64,000 bases of DNA from Ferdinandcohnia humi_A (GCA_047608075.1 JBLKRX010000004.1:124001-188000), one strand, 5' to 3'. Positions 48,186 to 57,444 are shown, counted from the stretch's first letter. The notes: a model not told the origin generated them from the sequence alone. Translations and numbers: made by a program.

Positions 48186-49505
48186 TTAATCAATTACCTT
48201 TGTTTTTAATGGAATATCTAATCGAACTAAATCCTCATAGCTTTCACGCTGAACAACTAATTGCTCTTCTCCATTTTCAACAAATACTACGGCTGGTCGA
48301 GGGATTCTATTATAATTATTAGCCATTGAATATCCATATGCACCCGTACAGAACACTGCTAACATATCATTTGAATTTGCTTTTGGTAATGGTAAGTCCC
48401 AAATAAGCATATCTCCTGATTCACAACACTTCCCAGCAACCGAAACAGTTTCTTCAACAGGATCAAGCACTCTGTTTGCGAGTACAGCTTCATATTTTGC
48501 TTGGTAAAGTGCAGGACGGATATTATCTGTCATTCCTCCATCAATAGCGAGATATTGACGGATATTTGGTACTTCCTTTCTTGAACCTATGGAATAAATA
48601 GTTGTACCTGCATCACCAACGATTGATCTTCCTGGTTCAATCCAGATTTCCGGTATATCGATTGATAACTTATCTGCATGCTTTCGAACTTCACCAATAA
48701 TTGCTTCTACATACTTATCTACTGCAATTGGTGTGTCTTCTTCTGTATATCGAATTCCGAACCCACCACCCAGGTTAAGAACAGCAGGTATGAAACCAAA
48801 GTTTTCTTTCCACTCTTTTAATTTTGCAAACATTTTTCCAGCAGCCATTAAAAAGCCAGTAGTTTCAAAAATTTGCGATCCAATATGACTATGAATTCCC
48901 AATAAGGTTAGATAATTTGAACTTAGTACCTGCTCAACAGCCTTATCTGCTTGTCCATTTTCCAAGCCAAAGCCAAATTTTGAATCTTCTTGCCCAGTTA
49001 AAATATAATCGTGAGTGTGAGCTTCAATACCAGGAGTAACGCGTAAGAGAACTGGAATCGTTTCATTATTTTCCATGCAGACTTGTTCCAATAGTGAAAT
49101 CTCAAAATAATTATCCACAACAATACAGCCAATTTTATTTTTTATAGCCATATCTAGCTCTTCATAGCTTTTGTTGTTTCCGTGGAAATGAATTCTTTCT
49201 GGTGGGAATCCTGCCTGTAATGCCGTAAAAAGTTCACCACCTGATACTACATCAAGTGAAAGACCTTCCTCCTCAACAAGCTGAATCATTGCCACTGTCG
49301 AAAAAGCCTTGCTTGCATAGGCTACTTGCGCATCTATATTTAGCCTTTTAAAAGTATCACGAAAACTCCTTGCCCGTTCACGAATAAGGGCAACATCATA
49401 TACATATAAAGGAGTTCCATATTTATTTGCTAGTTCCACTGTATCTACCCCACCAATTTCAAGGTGGTTTTTGTCGTTTACCTTGCTTGTTCCATGTAAA
49501 TACAT
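48186..49505 (-). CDS. lysA: Diaminopimelate decarboxylase
   Basis: About 439 residues from ATG 49505 (GAGGG upstream). PLP enzyme of lysine synthesis that decarboxylates meso-DAP. The PLP Lys lies in VAYASKAFST, the glycine-rich phosphate site in LGGGFGIRY, and the C-terminal CESGDMLIWD carries the catalytic Cys. It lies downstream of spoVAF, the Bacillus order. Confidence 0.95.
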   Translation of the reverse strand: MYLHGTSKVNDKNHLEIGGVDTVELANKYGTPLYVYDVALIRERARSFRDTFKRLNIDAQVAYASKAFSTVAMIQLVEEEGLSLDVVSGGELFTALQAGFPPERIHFHGNNKSYEELDMAIKNKIGCIVVDNYFEISLLEQVCMENNETIPVLLRVTPGIEAHTHDYILTGQEDSKFGFGLENGQADKAVEQVLSSNYLTLLGIHSHIGSQIFETTGFLMAAGKMFAKLKEWKENFGFIPAVLNLGGGFGIRYTEEDTPIAVDKYVEAIIGEVRKHADKLSIDIPEIWIEPGRSIVGDAGTTIYSIGSRKEVPNIRQYLAIDGGMTDNIRPALYQAKYEAVLANRVLDPVEETVSVAGKCCESGDMLIWDLPLPKANSNDMLAVFCTGAYGYSMANNYNRIPRPAVVFVENGEEQLVVQRESYEDLVRLDIPLKTKVID

Positions 49506-49527
49506 ACTATCCCTCATTCCATTTCTA

Positions 49528-49687
49528 CGTATAAGAGGATGTTCAAAAAATCACCAAATGCTAAGCTTCGAATTTCGGTTACTCGTTCTCTCCGTCCTCA
49601 CGTACTATTAGCATACATGTCCTTGAGGGAGTTGTTCCTTAATTTTATTACTTTGCAATTCATCGACTTTTTAAACAAACACTATAA
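49528..49687. repeat. Dispersed element with terminal inverted repeats, family B, copy 1
   Basis: About 160 bp bounded by CGTATAAGAGGATGTTCAAA and the complementary GACTTTTTAAACAAACACTATAA-like end. The interior contains a conserved GCTTCGAAT and CTCACGTA region. Copy 2 lies at 57,185-57,347. It directly abuts family A copy 2. It looks like a nonautonomous MITE. Confidence 0.75.
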
Positions 49688-49859
49688 GAAAAGCACAACC
49701 GCCTTGGTTAGACCAGATGAACGAATGTTCTGTGGTAAAAAATTTCGCTCATTGATTTTGCGGCGCGTTTTTGACCTCGAGCTGCTTAAATCATAGCTTT
49801 TCACAAGATAATCGTAAAAGCATATTCGGGGTGAAACTGGCTAGGCGCTGGAGCTAAAC
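49688..49859. repeat. Dispersed intergenic repeat, family A, copy 2
   Basis: A shorter copy sharing CGAATGTTCTGTGG, the CTCGAGCTGCTTAAA segment and the GGCTAGGCGCTGGAGCTAAA end with copy 1. It follows the family B element directly. Confidence 0.7.
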
Positions 49860-49896
49860 ATTGAAACTATGTTCCATAATTTTCAACTTTAACCTA

Positions 49897-49934
49897 TAAG
49901 AAAAAGCAGCTAATAACACATAGTCATCAGCTGC
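49897..49934 (-). terminator. Terminator of the spoVA operon
   Basis: GCAGCT (49906-49911) and AGCTGC (49929-49934) with extending partial pairs and an A-run to the left. It lies about 75 bp after the spoVAF stop. Confidence 0.55.
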
Positions 49935-50007
49935 ATTCTCTTCAAAAAACTTTAACGCTGTGCTATATTAAAAATACATTAACACAACAGTTAAACAGGT
50001 GCAACCC

Positions 50008-51498
50008 TTATTGTTTAAATGGATTTTGAGGGTGTACAATGCTTGGTCTTAGCTTAGCACCTGGAACGGATGTACGAATTACGATTTCCCAAAAGGCTCT
50101 TGGATTAAATGGTAAAAACGGCCAGAGGTACGGGGTATTTAGTGAGCGAATACTTGCTAAAAGTAAGAAATAAATCGTACAACCAATCACAAATCCTGGA
50201 ATTTTAAAGATAGCTACAACTATTAATAAGAATAGCCTTGCAATTTTATTTGCAGCACTTAGTTCATAACTCGGTGTTGCAAAAGTACCGATTGCTGCAA
50301 CAGCAACATACAATATTACCTCTGGAACAAATAATCCAACGTCAATTGCAATTTGTCCAATTAAAGCCGCAGCAATTAAGCCCATTGCAGTAGATAATGG
50401 AGTAGGTGTATGAATAGCTGCCATTCTTAAAAATTCGATTCCTGCATCAGCCAAGAATATTTGAACAACTATAGGGATATTTGATTCTTTATTTGGACCG
50501 ATGTAATCAATTGCATTCGGTATAATAGACGGCTCGAGAACCATTAAGAACCAAAATGGTAAAAGAAATATAGATGCCAATATCCCTAAAAATCTTGTCC
50601 ATCTTAATAATGTTCCTACTGCTGGTGCTTGCCTGTATTCTTCAGCATGCTGTACGTGATGAAACATTGTAATTGGAGTGATAATTACACTTGGAGAAGT
50701 ATCAACCATTATGATTACATGACCCTCAAGTAAATGATTTGCAGCTACATCTGGACGTTCAGTGTACCGTACAAGTGGATAAGGATTGTATCCCTGTTTA
50801 ACGATAAACTCCTCAATAGTTTTATCCGCCATTGTTAATCCATCAATTTTGATGGATTGAAGTTCTTTTCTTATTATCGCCACTAAATCGGGATCCGCGA
50901 CATCCTTGATATAAGAAATGCAAATATCTGTTTTTGATCTCTCTCCTACTTTAATAATTTCGTGTCGAAGTCTCTCATCTCGAATTCTTCTTCTGGTTAA
51001 CGCACAATTCACAATAATATTCTCAACATACCCATCTCTAGCCCCTCGAATTACCTTTTCTGTATCTGGTTCTTGAGGTTGCCTGCCAGGATAGCTTCTA
51101 ACATCAACTGTTATACCGGAATCTTCGCCTTCTACCATGATAATGATTAACCCTGAAAGTAGTTTATCAACCGCCTCATCTAAGTCCTTAATTGGACTTA
51201 CTTGTTGATGAACTAAGCGGTTTTCAATTACCTGCATAGCTTGATAAGAATTTTTTTCCTTGTCATTAATATTGACTATTTCCTTAAGTAATTGAATAAT
51301 AAATTGGGTGTCACATAGTCCATTTAAATAATATAAATACACTTCTTTTTTTAGAACCTTAATTTTTCTTACACCTATATCAAAACTACCTGTTCCCATT
51401 CCTATATGTTGTTTGAAAAATTCGTTATTTTTAACAATATCAGGAGAGATTGGAGTCTTGTTCTTTTGGCTTTCCACGATTGTAACCACTCCTTTCAA
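50008..51498 (-). CDS. spoVAF: Stage V sporulation protein AF (GerA-like)
   Basis: A 496-residue GerA-A-family membrane protein: a cytoplasmic N-terminal two-thirds (VNINDKEKNSY, GGAREGYVEN-like regions) and a C-terminal set of about five transmembrane segments (about residues 310-480), including FWFLMVLEP and PFLPFNPRAFWE. It sits in the spore inner membrane. It overlaps spoVAEa by 59 nt, implying coupling. Confidence 0.93.
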   Translation of the reverse strand: MKGVVTIVESQKNKTPISPDIVKNNEFFKQHIGMGTGSFDIGVRKIKVLKKEVYLYYLNGLCDTQFIIQLLKEIVNINDKEKNSYQAMQVIENRLVHQQVSPIKDLDEAVDKLLSGLIIIMVEGEDSGITVDVRSYPGRQPQEPDTEKVIRGARDGYVENIIVNCALTRRRIRDERLRHEIIKVGERSKTDICISYIKDVADPDLVAIIRKELQSIKIDGLTMADKTIEEFIVKQGYNPYPLVRYTERPDVAANHLLEGHVIIMVDTSPSVIITPITMFHHVQHAEEYRQAPAVGTLLRWTRFLGILASIFLLPFWFLMVLEPSIIPNAIDYIGPNKESNIPIVVQIFLADAGIEFLRMAAIHTPTPLSTAMGLIAAALIGQIAIDVGLFVPEVILYVAVAAIGTFATPSYELSAANKIARLFLLIVVAIFKIPGFVIGCTIYFLLLASIRSLNTPYLWPFLPFNPRAFWEIVIRTSVPGAKLRPSIVHPQNPFKQ

Positions 51499-52045
51499 GT
51501 ATTAGTTCAACCGCTTTTGTTGTAATTGGGGCACCTCTTTGGATATCGTCCTTTCTTGCCATTTTTCCTATATCGCCTATTCCAACTATTATCGGTATAT
51601 TTAATTCGTCTAAACAATAAACGGTATCTCCGTTTAACCGACCAATATCATGTTCGGCAATTCCGCTTTTATCAACACCAAATTCGGTCAAGTTTCCTTC
51701 TCGATCTATGTTAACGTCAACCTTTGTCCATTCCGTTTGGTGGGTTTTAGAAGCTACTGCGATAATTCCAAGCACGTCAATCTGTGCATGTGTAGCAACA
51801 TATTTTAACGCTCTCTCCCCTGCCCCTTCTCCAAGATAACCACTATCATCAAACATCACAAACACTGGATCATAGGGTGTTTGAAGGATTAACTTCACAA
51901 TCTCGCTTCCAGATAAAGTTGTTGGATTTCCTTGGGACTGTGATATACACCGACCTCCAAATTCTTTTGCTACATATTCAATTGTTTTTAGTGCGTATTC
52001 ATCACCATCAGTTACTAGAATCACTTTTCTTCTAGTCTGGTCCAT
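51440..52045 (-). CDS. spoVAEA: Stage V sporulation protein AEa
   Basis: A 201-residue soluble SpoVAEa. Features are RRKVILVTDGDEYALKTIEY at the start, FVMFDDSGYLGEGAG in the middle and EHDIGRLNGDTVYCLDELN. Part of the dipicolinic acid channel operon, between spoVAEb and spoVAF. It ends inside spoVAF. Confidence 0.92.
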   Translation of the reverse strand: MDQTRRKVILVTDGDEYALKTIEYVAKEFGGRCISQSQGNPTTLSGSEIVKLILQTPYDPVFVMFDDSGYLGEGAGERALKYVATHAQIDVLGIIAVASKTHQTEWTKVDVNIDREGNLTEFGVDKSGIAEHDIGRLNGDTVYCLDELNIPIIVGIGDIGKMARKDDIQRGAPITTKAVELILERSGYNRGKPKEQDSNLS

Positions 52046-52050
52046 TATAA

Positions 52051-52401
52051 TTATCCTCTCGGTCTAAATATCAGCGCCACTAAGAAAGAAAATAGTATTG
52101 CAGCAGAGATACCCGCAGATGTTAATTCGAAAATCCCCATCCCAATTCCAATAAAGCCATGGTCTTCCGCACTTTTCATTGCCCCATGGAGGAGAGAGTG
52201 ACCAAAGCTTGTTATAGGAACAGTCGCTCCAGCACCCGCAAAATTAATTAAATTATCATATAAATCAAAGCCATCGAGGATTGCGCCAGATACGACAAAT
52301 ATGCTCATGACATGTGCAGGTGTTAATTTGGCAAAATCCAGTAATAATTGACCAATTACACAAATAGCACCACCAACTAAAAATGCAAATAAATATTCCA
52401 T
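52051..52401 (-). CDS. spoVAEB: Stage V sporulation protein AEb
   Basis: A 116-residue membrane protein with several hydrophobic helices and the SpoVA-characteristic GAGATVPITSFGHSLLHGA stretch. It forms the DPA transport channel with SpoVAC. It is 5 nt from the adjacent genes on each side, in a tight operon. Confidence 0.93.
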   Translation of the reverse strand: MEYLFAFLVGGAICVIGQLLLDFAKLTPAHVMSIFVVSGAILDGFDLYDNLINFAGAGATVPITSFGHSLLHGAMKSAEDHGFIGIGMGIFELTSAGISAAILFSFLVALIFRPRG

Positions 52402-52404
52402 ATC

Positions 52405-53421
52405 TTACTCACCACCTTGAACGCGTTCCAATACTACACCATGTGCAATTGTTGGGATGGATTCCTTTTGTTGAATCATCGTTGGACTTAATAATGCACC
52501 GGTAGCGATAACGAAGATTTTCTTTAAACTACCGCTTAGTAGTTCCTTATAAAGATGTCCATAAGTGACTACTGCTGAGCATGCACAACCACTGCCTCCT
52601 GCAAACACGTTTTGTTCTGAGCTATAAAGCATTAATCCGCAGTCATTGTACCTACTTCCTAAATCATAGCCCTCTTCCTTAACTAATTCTTTTAAAATGG
52701 GACTTCCCACTCCTGAAAGGTCACCAGTCACAATTAAGTCATATTCATCCGGTGTTATCTTAAGATCCTGAAAATGACGTGAGATTGTATCTGCAGCAGC
52801 AGGTGCCATGGCTGAGCCCATGTCAAACGGATTGGTGATACCTAAATCCGTTACCCTTCCTATTGTTGCTGCGGTAATTCTGATGGGTCCCTTTTCTTTA
52901 GTTACAAGTGCAGTTCCAGCTCCAGTCGCAGTAAAAGTTGCTGAATCCGGTTTTTGTCCACCGTATTCTGTAGGATAGCGGAACTGACGTTCAGCAGTTG
53001 CGTTATGACTACTTGTTGAAGCGAGTATTCGATTAGCAAATCCTCCATCAACTAATGCTGAACCAACAGCTAATGTTTCCATAGACGTTGAACAAGCACC
53101 AAACATACAAATTAAAGGTATCTTATGCTGTCTTCCTACATAATTGGAAGTTACATTTTGGTTTAATAGATCACCCGCCAGGAAAAAGTCAATATCTTCA
53201 TTTGTAAGGTTTGCCTTTTTAAGACATGCTTCAATAGACTGTTCCATTAGTCTTCTTTCTGCAAATTCCCAACTATCCTCACCACAATGTAAATCGTTAT
53301 GTTGAACATCAAATGCTTCACCCAGTGGCCCCTGTGCTTCTTTAGGTCCTACAGCAGTTCCGGTAGAGTTTAAATAAATTTCATTTTGATAGACCCATGT
53401 TTGTTTTCCGACTAGCCTCAT
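52405..53421 (-). CDS. spoVAD: Stage V sporulation protein AD
   Basis: A 338-residue thiolase-fold protein that binds DPA. It starts MRLVGKQTWVYQNEIYLNST and has the Cys-containing CMFGACSTSMETLAVGSA segment and a Ca-DPA binding region near TGDLSGVGSPI. In spores it helps carry DPA and trigger release. Operon context is conserved. Confidence 0.95.
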   Translation of the reverse strand: MRLVGKQTWVYQNEIYLNSTGTAVGPKEAQGPLGEAFDVQHNDLHCGEDSWEFAERRLMEQSIEACLKKANLTNEDIDFFLAGDLLNQNVTSNYVGRQHKIPLICMFGACSTSMETLAVGSALVDGGFANRILASTSSHNATAERQFRYPTEYGGQKPDSATFTATGAGTALVTKEKGPIRITAATIGRVTDLGITNPFDMGSAMAPAAADTISRHFQDLKITPDEYDLIVTGDLSGVGSPILKELVKEEGYDLGSRYNDCGLMLYSSEQNVFAGGSGCACSAVVTYGHLYKELLSGSLKKIFVIATGALLSPTMIQQKESIPTIAHGVVLERVQGGE

Positions 53422-53438
53422 CCTGTCACTACCTCCTA

Positions 53439-53900
53439 TCAGGATAATGTAAGCTTAAATAAGTATCGTATAACCCCAACAATATAGGCAGAAACAGCCC
53501 CAAACACAATAACACTTCCTGCAAGCTTAAACATATTTGTAGCTATCCCTAATACTATACCTTCCGTTTTATATTCCATCGCTGCACTCGTCATTGAGTT
53601 TGCAAAACCTGTAACAGGAACTGCTGAACCTGCACCCGCAAATTGACCGAGTTTATCATAAATCCCAAAGCCAGTTAATATAGCAGCAATGAGAATAAGT
53701 GTAGCAACTGTTGGATTACCAGCATCTTGCTTCGAGAAATCAAATACAGTTATATAAAAATTTTGGATGCCTTGACCAATACAACATATAGCACCGCCTA
53801 CAAGAAAGGCTTTAAGGCAATTAATCAAGTACGGTGGTTTGGGTTGGAATTTTTTAATATTATTTTTATAATCATCCTTTATCTTTTGCTTACTTGCCAT
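53439..53900 (-). CDS. spoVAC: Stage V sporulation protein AC
   Basis: About 153 residues from ATG 53900 (GGAGAG upstream), a mechanosensitive channel-like membrane protein that releases DPA on germination. Four hydrophobic segments include CLKAFLVGGAICCIGQ and FAGAGSAVPVTGFANSMTSA. The earlier in-frame start at 53918 falls in the ribosome binding region. Confidence 0.93.
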   Translation of the reverse strand: MASKQKIKDDYKNNIKKFQPKPPYLINCLKAFLVGGAICCIGQGIQNFYITVFDFSKQDAGNPTVATLILIAAILTGFGIYDKLGQFAGAGSAVPVTGFANSMTSAAMEYKTEGIVLGIATNMFKLAGSVIVFGAVSAYIVGVIRYLFKLTLS

Positions 53901-53927
53901 TGGTATTTCTCTCCTCAATAGGAAATT

Positions 53928-54347
53928 TTATTTTACGAAGTAAATCCATTGAAATAGTGACCCAGCAATCTTTCCTAAAACAAAAGCCATCATCAAAATG
54001 ACAATCTTTTTATCTATTCCAATCCTTTTGGCTAAAATTGGAAAAACATTTAAAACCTCTGTAAGTGCTGCCGCAAGCATCCCGACAAATATTCCACTTG
54101 CTAATCCTATAGGTAATAAAAGGTATTCCCATAAGTGAAAAACATGAAGATTTAGCGTAAACCAGCCCCCAGCAATTGCACCTAAAACTACACTCCATTC
54201 GTATAAATAAATATATTTCATAGTTTTCGTTAATTGTGTTAACCGCGGAATGATTCCTAATACCGTCAAAAAAGCAACGAACCCTGCACCCACAGCAAGT
54301 CCACTAGATAAACCAATAAAAATAATCAATAACACCTTAATTGTCAT
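53928..54347 (-). CDS. spoVAB: Stage V sporulation protein AB
   Basis: A 139-residue membrane protein with about five hydrophobic segments. Characteristic segments are GLSSGLAVGAGFVAFLTVLG at the start, PLGLASGIFVGMLAAALTEV and KIVILMMAFVLGKIAGS. It overlaps spoVAA by 11 nt. Confidence 0.92.
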   Translation of the reverse strand: MTIKVLLIIFIGLSSGLAVGAGFVAFLTVLGIIPRLTQLTKTMKYIYLYEWSVVLGAIAGGWFTLNLHVFHLWEYLLLPIGLASGIFVGMLAAALTEVLNVFPILAKRIGIDKKIVILMMAFVLGKIAGSLFQWIYFVK

Positions 54348-54957
54348 CGATATGTTTCATACTTTCCTTGTTTTCTGTCATGATGAGATAATTATCTAAA
54401 TCCTGTTGATAATTAAACATTTCTACCTCAAGTGGACTTGGCTCCTCGTTAATTCGTTTACGAAAGAAATGGTTAAAAAATAAAATCATTCCTAGCCCTA
54501 ACCCGATTGAGTAAGGAATTTGCAAAAGTAACGGTTTCGTTACTTCTTCTCCTGTAATCATCGTGTAGATTCGTTGATGAACATCTCGCATTGATACATC
54601 CTCATGGAAATTCATCATTGTCAAGGCTGCTCCAACAAATAACAATAACCAAACAGCCACAAATAATGCTGCTGAATACCTTCCTTTCTTAACAACAATT
54701 TCAATAATTGTTTGAGCAGGACCAATTGTTTGGATATCTGACTCTGGAAATTGCCTCCGAATCAATTCAATCACTTTCATTGCATCAATCACAACGATAT
54801 TTTTATCGCTTTTACTTACTTGATGAACGACAAGTTTTTCTAACACAATTTTTACTGACTCATCTGAACTAATTAGAGCTAATTGTCCAATTCTCACAGT
54901 TGCATTGGGTTTAACCTGTACGCGATGGCGCATCCTAACATAAATTGTATTTCCCAT
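54337..54957 (-). CDS. spoVAA: Stage V sporulation protein AA
   Basis: About 206 residues from ATG 54957 (AGGGTG upstream). A soluble N-terminal part (NTIYVRMRHRVQVKPNATVR) is followed by two transmembrane helices (about residues 100-120 and 150-172). First gene of spoVA. It has a sigma-G-like promoter at 54,995. Confidence 0.92.
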   Translation of the reverse strand: MGNTIYVRMRHRVQVKPNATVRIGQLALISSDESVKIVLEKLVVHQVSKSDKNIVVIDAMKVIELIRRQFPESDIQTIGPAQTIIEIVVKKGRYSAALFVAVWLLLFVGAALTMMNFHEDVSMRDVHQRIYTMITGEEVTKPLLLQIPYSIGLGLGMILFFNHFFRKRINEEPSPLEVEMFNYQQDLDNYLIMTENKESMKHIDDN

Positions 54958-54994
54958 CACTTTCACACCCTACACATTGTTTTCCTTATATATG

Positions 54995-55023
54995 TAGTAT
55001 GTTATTTCTTGTTTTTCTAATGC
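54995..55023 (-). promoter_or_regulatory. Sigma-G-like promoter of the spoVA operon
   Basis: Minus strand GCATTA (55018-55023), 16 nt, CATACTA (54995-55001). The -10 is a perfect sigma-G element and the -35 is close to GNATR. The spoVA operon is under sigma-G in Bacillus. Confidence 0.65.
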
Positions 55024-55584
55024 GATAGCATATCAAACTCCAGTAATTACCACGACAGGAATAATAGTAATAGTTGGTAACTTTTGAAATCTGAAGATAA
55101 TCTTTCCTTGCAAGGCAAGAATTCATGACATTTACTTTGCTGGGAGACTCAGAGTCATTTGAACTTTAATTTAGATTAATCAACAAAAGAAAAGCGCAGC
55201 GCTTCGGAAGAGGAACATCAACTATAATCCGCCAGGTCCTGTGGTAAACATTGACGTCAGTACGTCCTTGTGCAAGATAGACAAGCAAATGTTCTGTTGC
55301 AAAATAGTCATTCTTTGACTGTTAGATCCGTTCGTTTTTGAGCTGCTTAAAAGCACTAAGGAAGGGTTCTTAGGAGTGTAATCTCAGCAGGATCAAGCTA
55401 CTGCTTGTTTGGTTGCTTTTCGCACGATACCTAGAATTATATTTGGGGTGAATACTAGCTAAGTGCTGGGGCTAGACATTGAAAACCAAGTCAAAATTTT
55501 TATTCTTTCTTTACTTTGAACAGAAGCGCAAGGCGTTATACATGGATATAACATATAGAAGGTTATCCTATTTTTTTGAACAGC
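55024..55584. other. Intergenic region between sigF and spoVAA
   Basis: Holds a family A repeat and the sigF terminator; no gene is supported. The plus-strand ORF 55,479-55,760 is antisense to sigF and lacks a convincing ribosome binding site. Confidence 0.7.
55189..55479. repeat. Dispersed intergenic repeat, family A, copy 3
   Basis: It begins GAAAAGCGCAGCGC and AGAGGAACATCAACTATAAT, contains CAAATGTTCTG and ends near GCTAAGTGCTGGGGCTAGAC. About 50 bp longer than copy 1, with an extra central stretch (55,350-55,430). Confidence 0.7.
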
Positions 55585-55615
55585 AAAAAACCGAATGGAT
55601 TATTCATCCATTCGG
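55585..55615 (-). terminator. Terminator of the spoIIA operon
   Basis: Perfect arms CCGAATGGAT (55591-55600) and ATCCATTCGG (55606-55615), 5-nt loop, with A-run to the left. It overlaps the sigF stop. Confidence 0.88.
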
Positions 55616-56364
55616 TCCTTCATTTGTTGTAAAATTTTCTTCTCTAATCGTGAGACTTGGACTTGGGAGATACCTAGTCTTGCCGCTACCTCAGATTGAG
55701 TTTGGTCCTTGTAATAGCGAAGAAATACAATCAGTCGCTCTCTTTCATCTAACTCTCTAATCGCTTCTTTCAATGCAATCTTATCAAACCATTTCGTTTC
55801 ATTGTTATCAGCGATTTGGTCTAATAATGTAATAGGGTCCCCGTCATTTTCATAAACAGTCTCATGTATCGATGATGGAGCCCTACTTGCTTCTTGTGCA
55901 AGGACGACTTCCTCTGGAGATATCTCTAAAAACTCTGCAATTTCCAAAATGGTTGGAACTCTGCCCATTCGTTTCGATAATTCATCTTTTGCTTTCCGGA
56001 TTTTATTGCCTGTTTCTTTTAAGGAGCGACTTACCTTTACCGTACCATCATCACGAATAAATCGTTGGATCTCCCCGATAATCATTGGTACAGCATATGT
56101 GGAAAATTTAACATCATACGATAAGTCAAATTTGTCAACAGACTTTAATAATCCAATGCATCCAATTTGAAACAGGTCATCTGGTTCATAGCCACGATTT
56201 AAAAATCGTTGTACTACAGACCAAACAAGCCTCATGTTCTTTTGAACAATTAAGTCCCGAGCATCCTGACGCCCTTCTTGACTTTGTTTGATTAGATTTT
56301 TAACTTCATTATCCTTTAGATACGTTTCACTTTTGTTGTTCTTGACCTCCACATCCATTGGCAA
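55600..56364 (-). CDS. sigF: RNA polymerase sigma-F factor
   Basis: A 254-residue forespore sigma factor: region 2 with PDDLFQIGCIGLLKSVDKFD and YDVKFSTYAVPMIIGEIQRF, region 3 ELSKRMGRVPTILEIAEFL, and region 4 QSEVAARLGISQVQVSRLEK. Held inactive by SpoIIAB and released by SpoIIAA. Third gene of the spoIIA operon. Confidence 0.97.
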   Translation of the reverse strand: MPMDVEVKNNKSETYLKDNEVKNLIKQSQEGRQDARDLIVQKNMRLVWSVVQRFLNRGYEPDDLFQIGCIGLLKSVDKFDLSYDVKFSTYAVPMIIGEIQRFIRDDGTVKVSRSLKETGNKIRKAKDELSKRMGRVPTILEIAEFLEISPEEVVLAQEASRAPSSIHETVYENDGDPITLLDQIADNNETKWFDKIALKEAIRELDERERLIVFLRYYKDQTQSEVAARLGISQVQVSRLEKKILQQMKDRMDE

Positions 56365-56370
56365 GTCTCC

Positions 56371-56811
56371 TTAATTGCATAACGCTTTACTCTTTGATAA
56401 ATGCTTTGTTAACCTTAGTGTTGTACCTCTAGCTGAACCTGTTTCAATTTCAAACTCATCCATGAAGTTCTCCATAATCGTAAAACCCATACCTGATCTT
56501 TCAAGCTCAGGTTTTGTAGTAAACAAGGGTTGTCTTGCTTCATCAATATCCTTTATACCAATACCTTCATCTCTGATGGTTATATAGACTGTACTATCTT
56601 CAATTCTACAGGAAATATAAACAATGCCACTTGGGTCATTCTCATATCCGTGTATTATTGAGTTCGTAACTGCCTCTGAAACAACCGTTTTAATTTCAGT
56701 TATTTCATCTAAGGTTGGATCAAGTTGAGTAATAAAAGCGGCCACTGCAACACGAGCAAAAGACTCATTTTGACTCAATGCAGAAAATTGTAGGTGCATT
56801 TCATTTATCAT
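56371..56811 (-). CDS. spoIIAB: Anti-sigma-F factor / kinase SpoIIAB
   Basis: A 146-residue GHKL kinase from ATG 56811 (the standard start MINEMHLQFSALSQNESFAR). N box EAVTNSIIHGYE, G1 box RDEGIGIKD and G2 box SGMGFTIM are intact. It phosphorylates SpoIIAA and binds sigma-F. The start is 2 nt after the spoIIAA stop. Confidence 0.97.
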   Translation of the reverse strand: MINEMHLQFSALSQNESFARVAVAAFITQLDPTLDEITEIKTVVSEAVTNSIIHGYENDPSGIVYISCRIEDSTVYITIRDEGIGIKDIDEARQPLFTTKPELERSGMGFTIMENFMDEFEIETGSARGTTLRLTKHLSKSKALCN

Positions 56812-56812
56812 G

Positions 56813-57163
56813 TTATGCCACCCCCAATGATTGAAGAGCAAAGTTTTCATCACTCTCTAAACGAATAATCTTAAATAATCCAGACATTTCAAATAAACGT
56901 TGAACTGGTGCAGAAATCGAACAAACTACCATTTCTCCACCAAGATTTTTAATTTGCTTATATCGTCCTAAAATAACACCTAATCCTGAGCTATCCATAA
57001 AAGCAAGCTTTTCAAGATTTAATAGGATGTGATTAATTTGATTACTTTCAATCATATCTGTAACCTTTAGTCGTAATTCTTCGGCTGTGTGATGATCAAG
57101 TTCACCTGTAAGCCGAATTAACAACACATTTTGTCTAACCTCTAGTTCAATACCAAGACTCAC
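56813..57163 (-). CDS. spoIIAA: Anti-anti-sigma factor SpoIIAA
   Basis: A 116-residue STAS protein starting at GTG 57163. The phosphorylatable serine is in AFMDSSGLGVILGRYKQI. Dephosphorylated by SpoIIE in the forespore, it frees sigma-F. An AAGGAGG site lies at 57173-57179, only 6 nt from the end of a family B element. Promoter sequences lie beyond that element. Confidence 0.96.
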   Translation of the reverse strand: MSLGIELEVRQNVLLIRLTGELDHHTAEELRLKVTDMIESNQINHILLNLEKLAFMDSSGLGVILGRYKQIKNLGGEMVVCSISAPVQRLFEMSGLFKIIRLESDENFALQSLGVA

Positions 57164-57184
57164 TATACTATGCCTCCTTAAAAT

Positions 57185-57347
57185 CGTATAAGAGGATGTT
57201 CAAAAAGTCACCAAAAGATAAGCTTCGAATCTCTGCGTCACTCTGTCTCCAGTCCTCGCGTATTAAAAGCATACGTTCTGTTCTCGAGGCTATCGTTCCT
57301 TGATCTTCTTGCTTCTGATTCGTCGACTTTTTGAACAAACACTATAA
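57185..57347. repeat. Dispersed element with terminal inverted repeats, family B, copy 2
   Basis: 163 bp bounded by CGTATAAGAGGATGTTCAAA and GTTCAAAAAGTC in inverted orientation (TGTTCAAAAAGTC shared by both ends). Interior GCTTCGAAT and CTCGCGTA resemble copy 1. Confidence 0.78.
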
Positions 57348-57351
57348 AGAG

Positions 57352-57381
57352 TTTTTCGCTATTTTGGCTAGAGAATCCTTC
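57352..57381 (-). promoter_or_regulatory. Sigma-H-like promoter of spoIIA
   Basis: Minus strand GAAGGATTC (57373-57381), 12 nt, AGCGAAAAA (57352-57360). This fits the sigma-H pattern RnAGGAwWW with RnnGAAT-type -10 (the T is A here). The spoIIA operon is sigma-H dependent in Bacillus. Confidence 0.55.
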
Positions 57382-57444
57382 CTAGTGACAAAACTAGTGT
57401 TGATTCGGCAAAAAAAGAGCAAATTAGTTCGTTTTTGGTTTACA

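Larger units (their letters stand above)
57164..57444. other. spoIIA upstream region with an inserted element
   Basis: Between spoIIAA and dacF. From the spoIIAA start outward it contains the ribosome binding site, a family B element (57,185-57,347) and a sigma-H-like promoter (57,352-57,381). The promoter therefore lies upstream of the element, which would be transcribed as part of the leader. Confidence 0.7.

Noticed and set aside
49506..49700. Lysine riboswitch before lysA
   Set aside because: The gap upstream of lysA is occupied by a family B element and shows no L-box core.
55479..55760. Plus-strand ORF overlapping sigF
   Set aside because: It lies antisense across the sigF 3' end and its terminator and has no convincing ribosome binding site.
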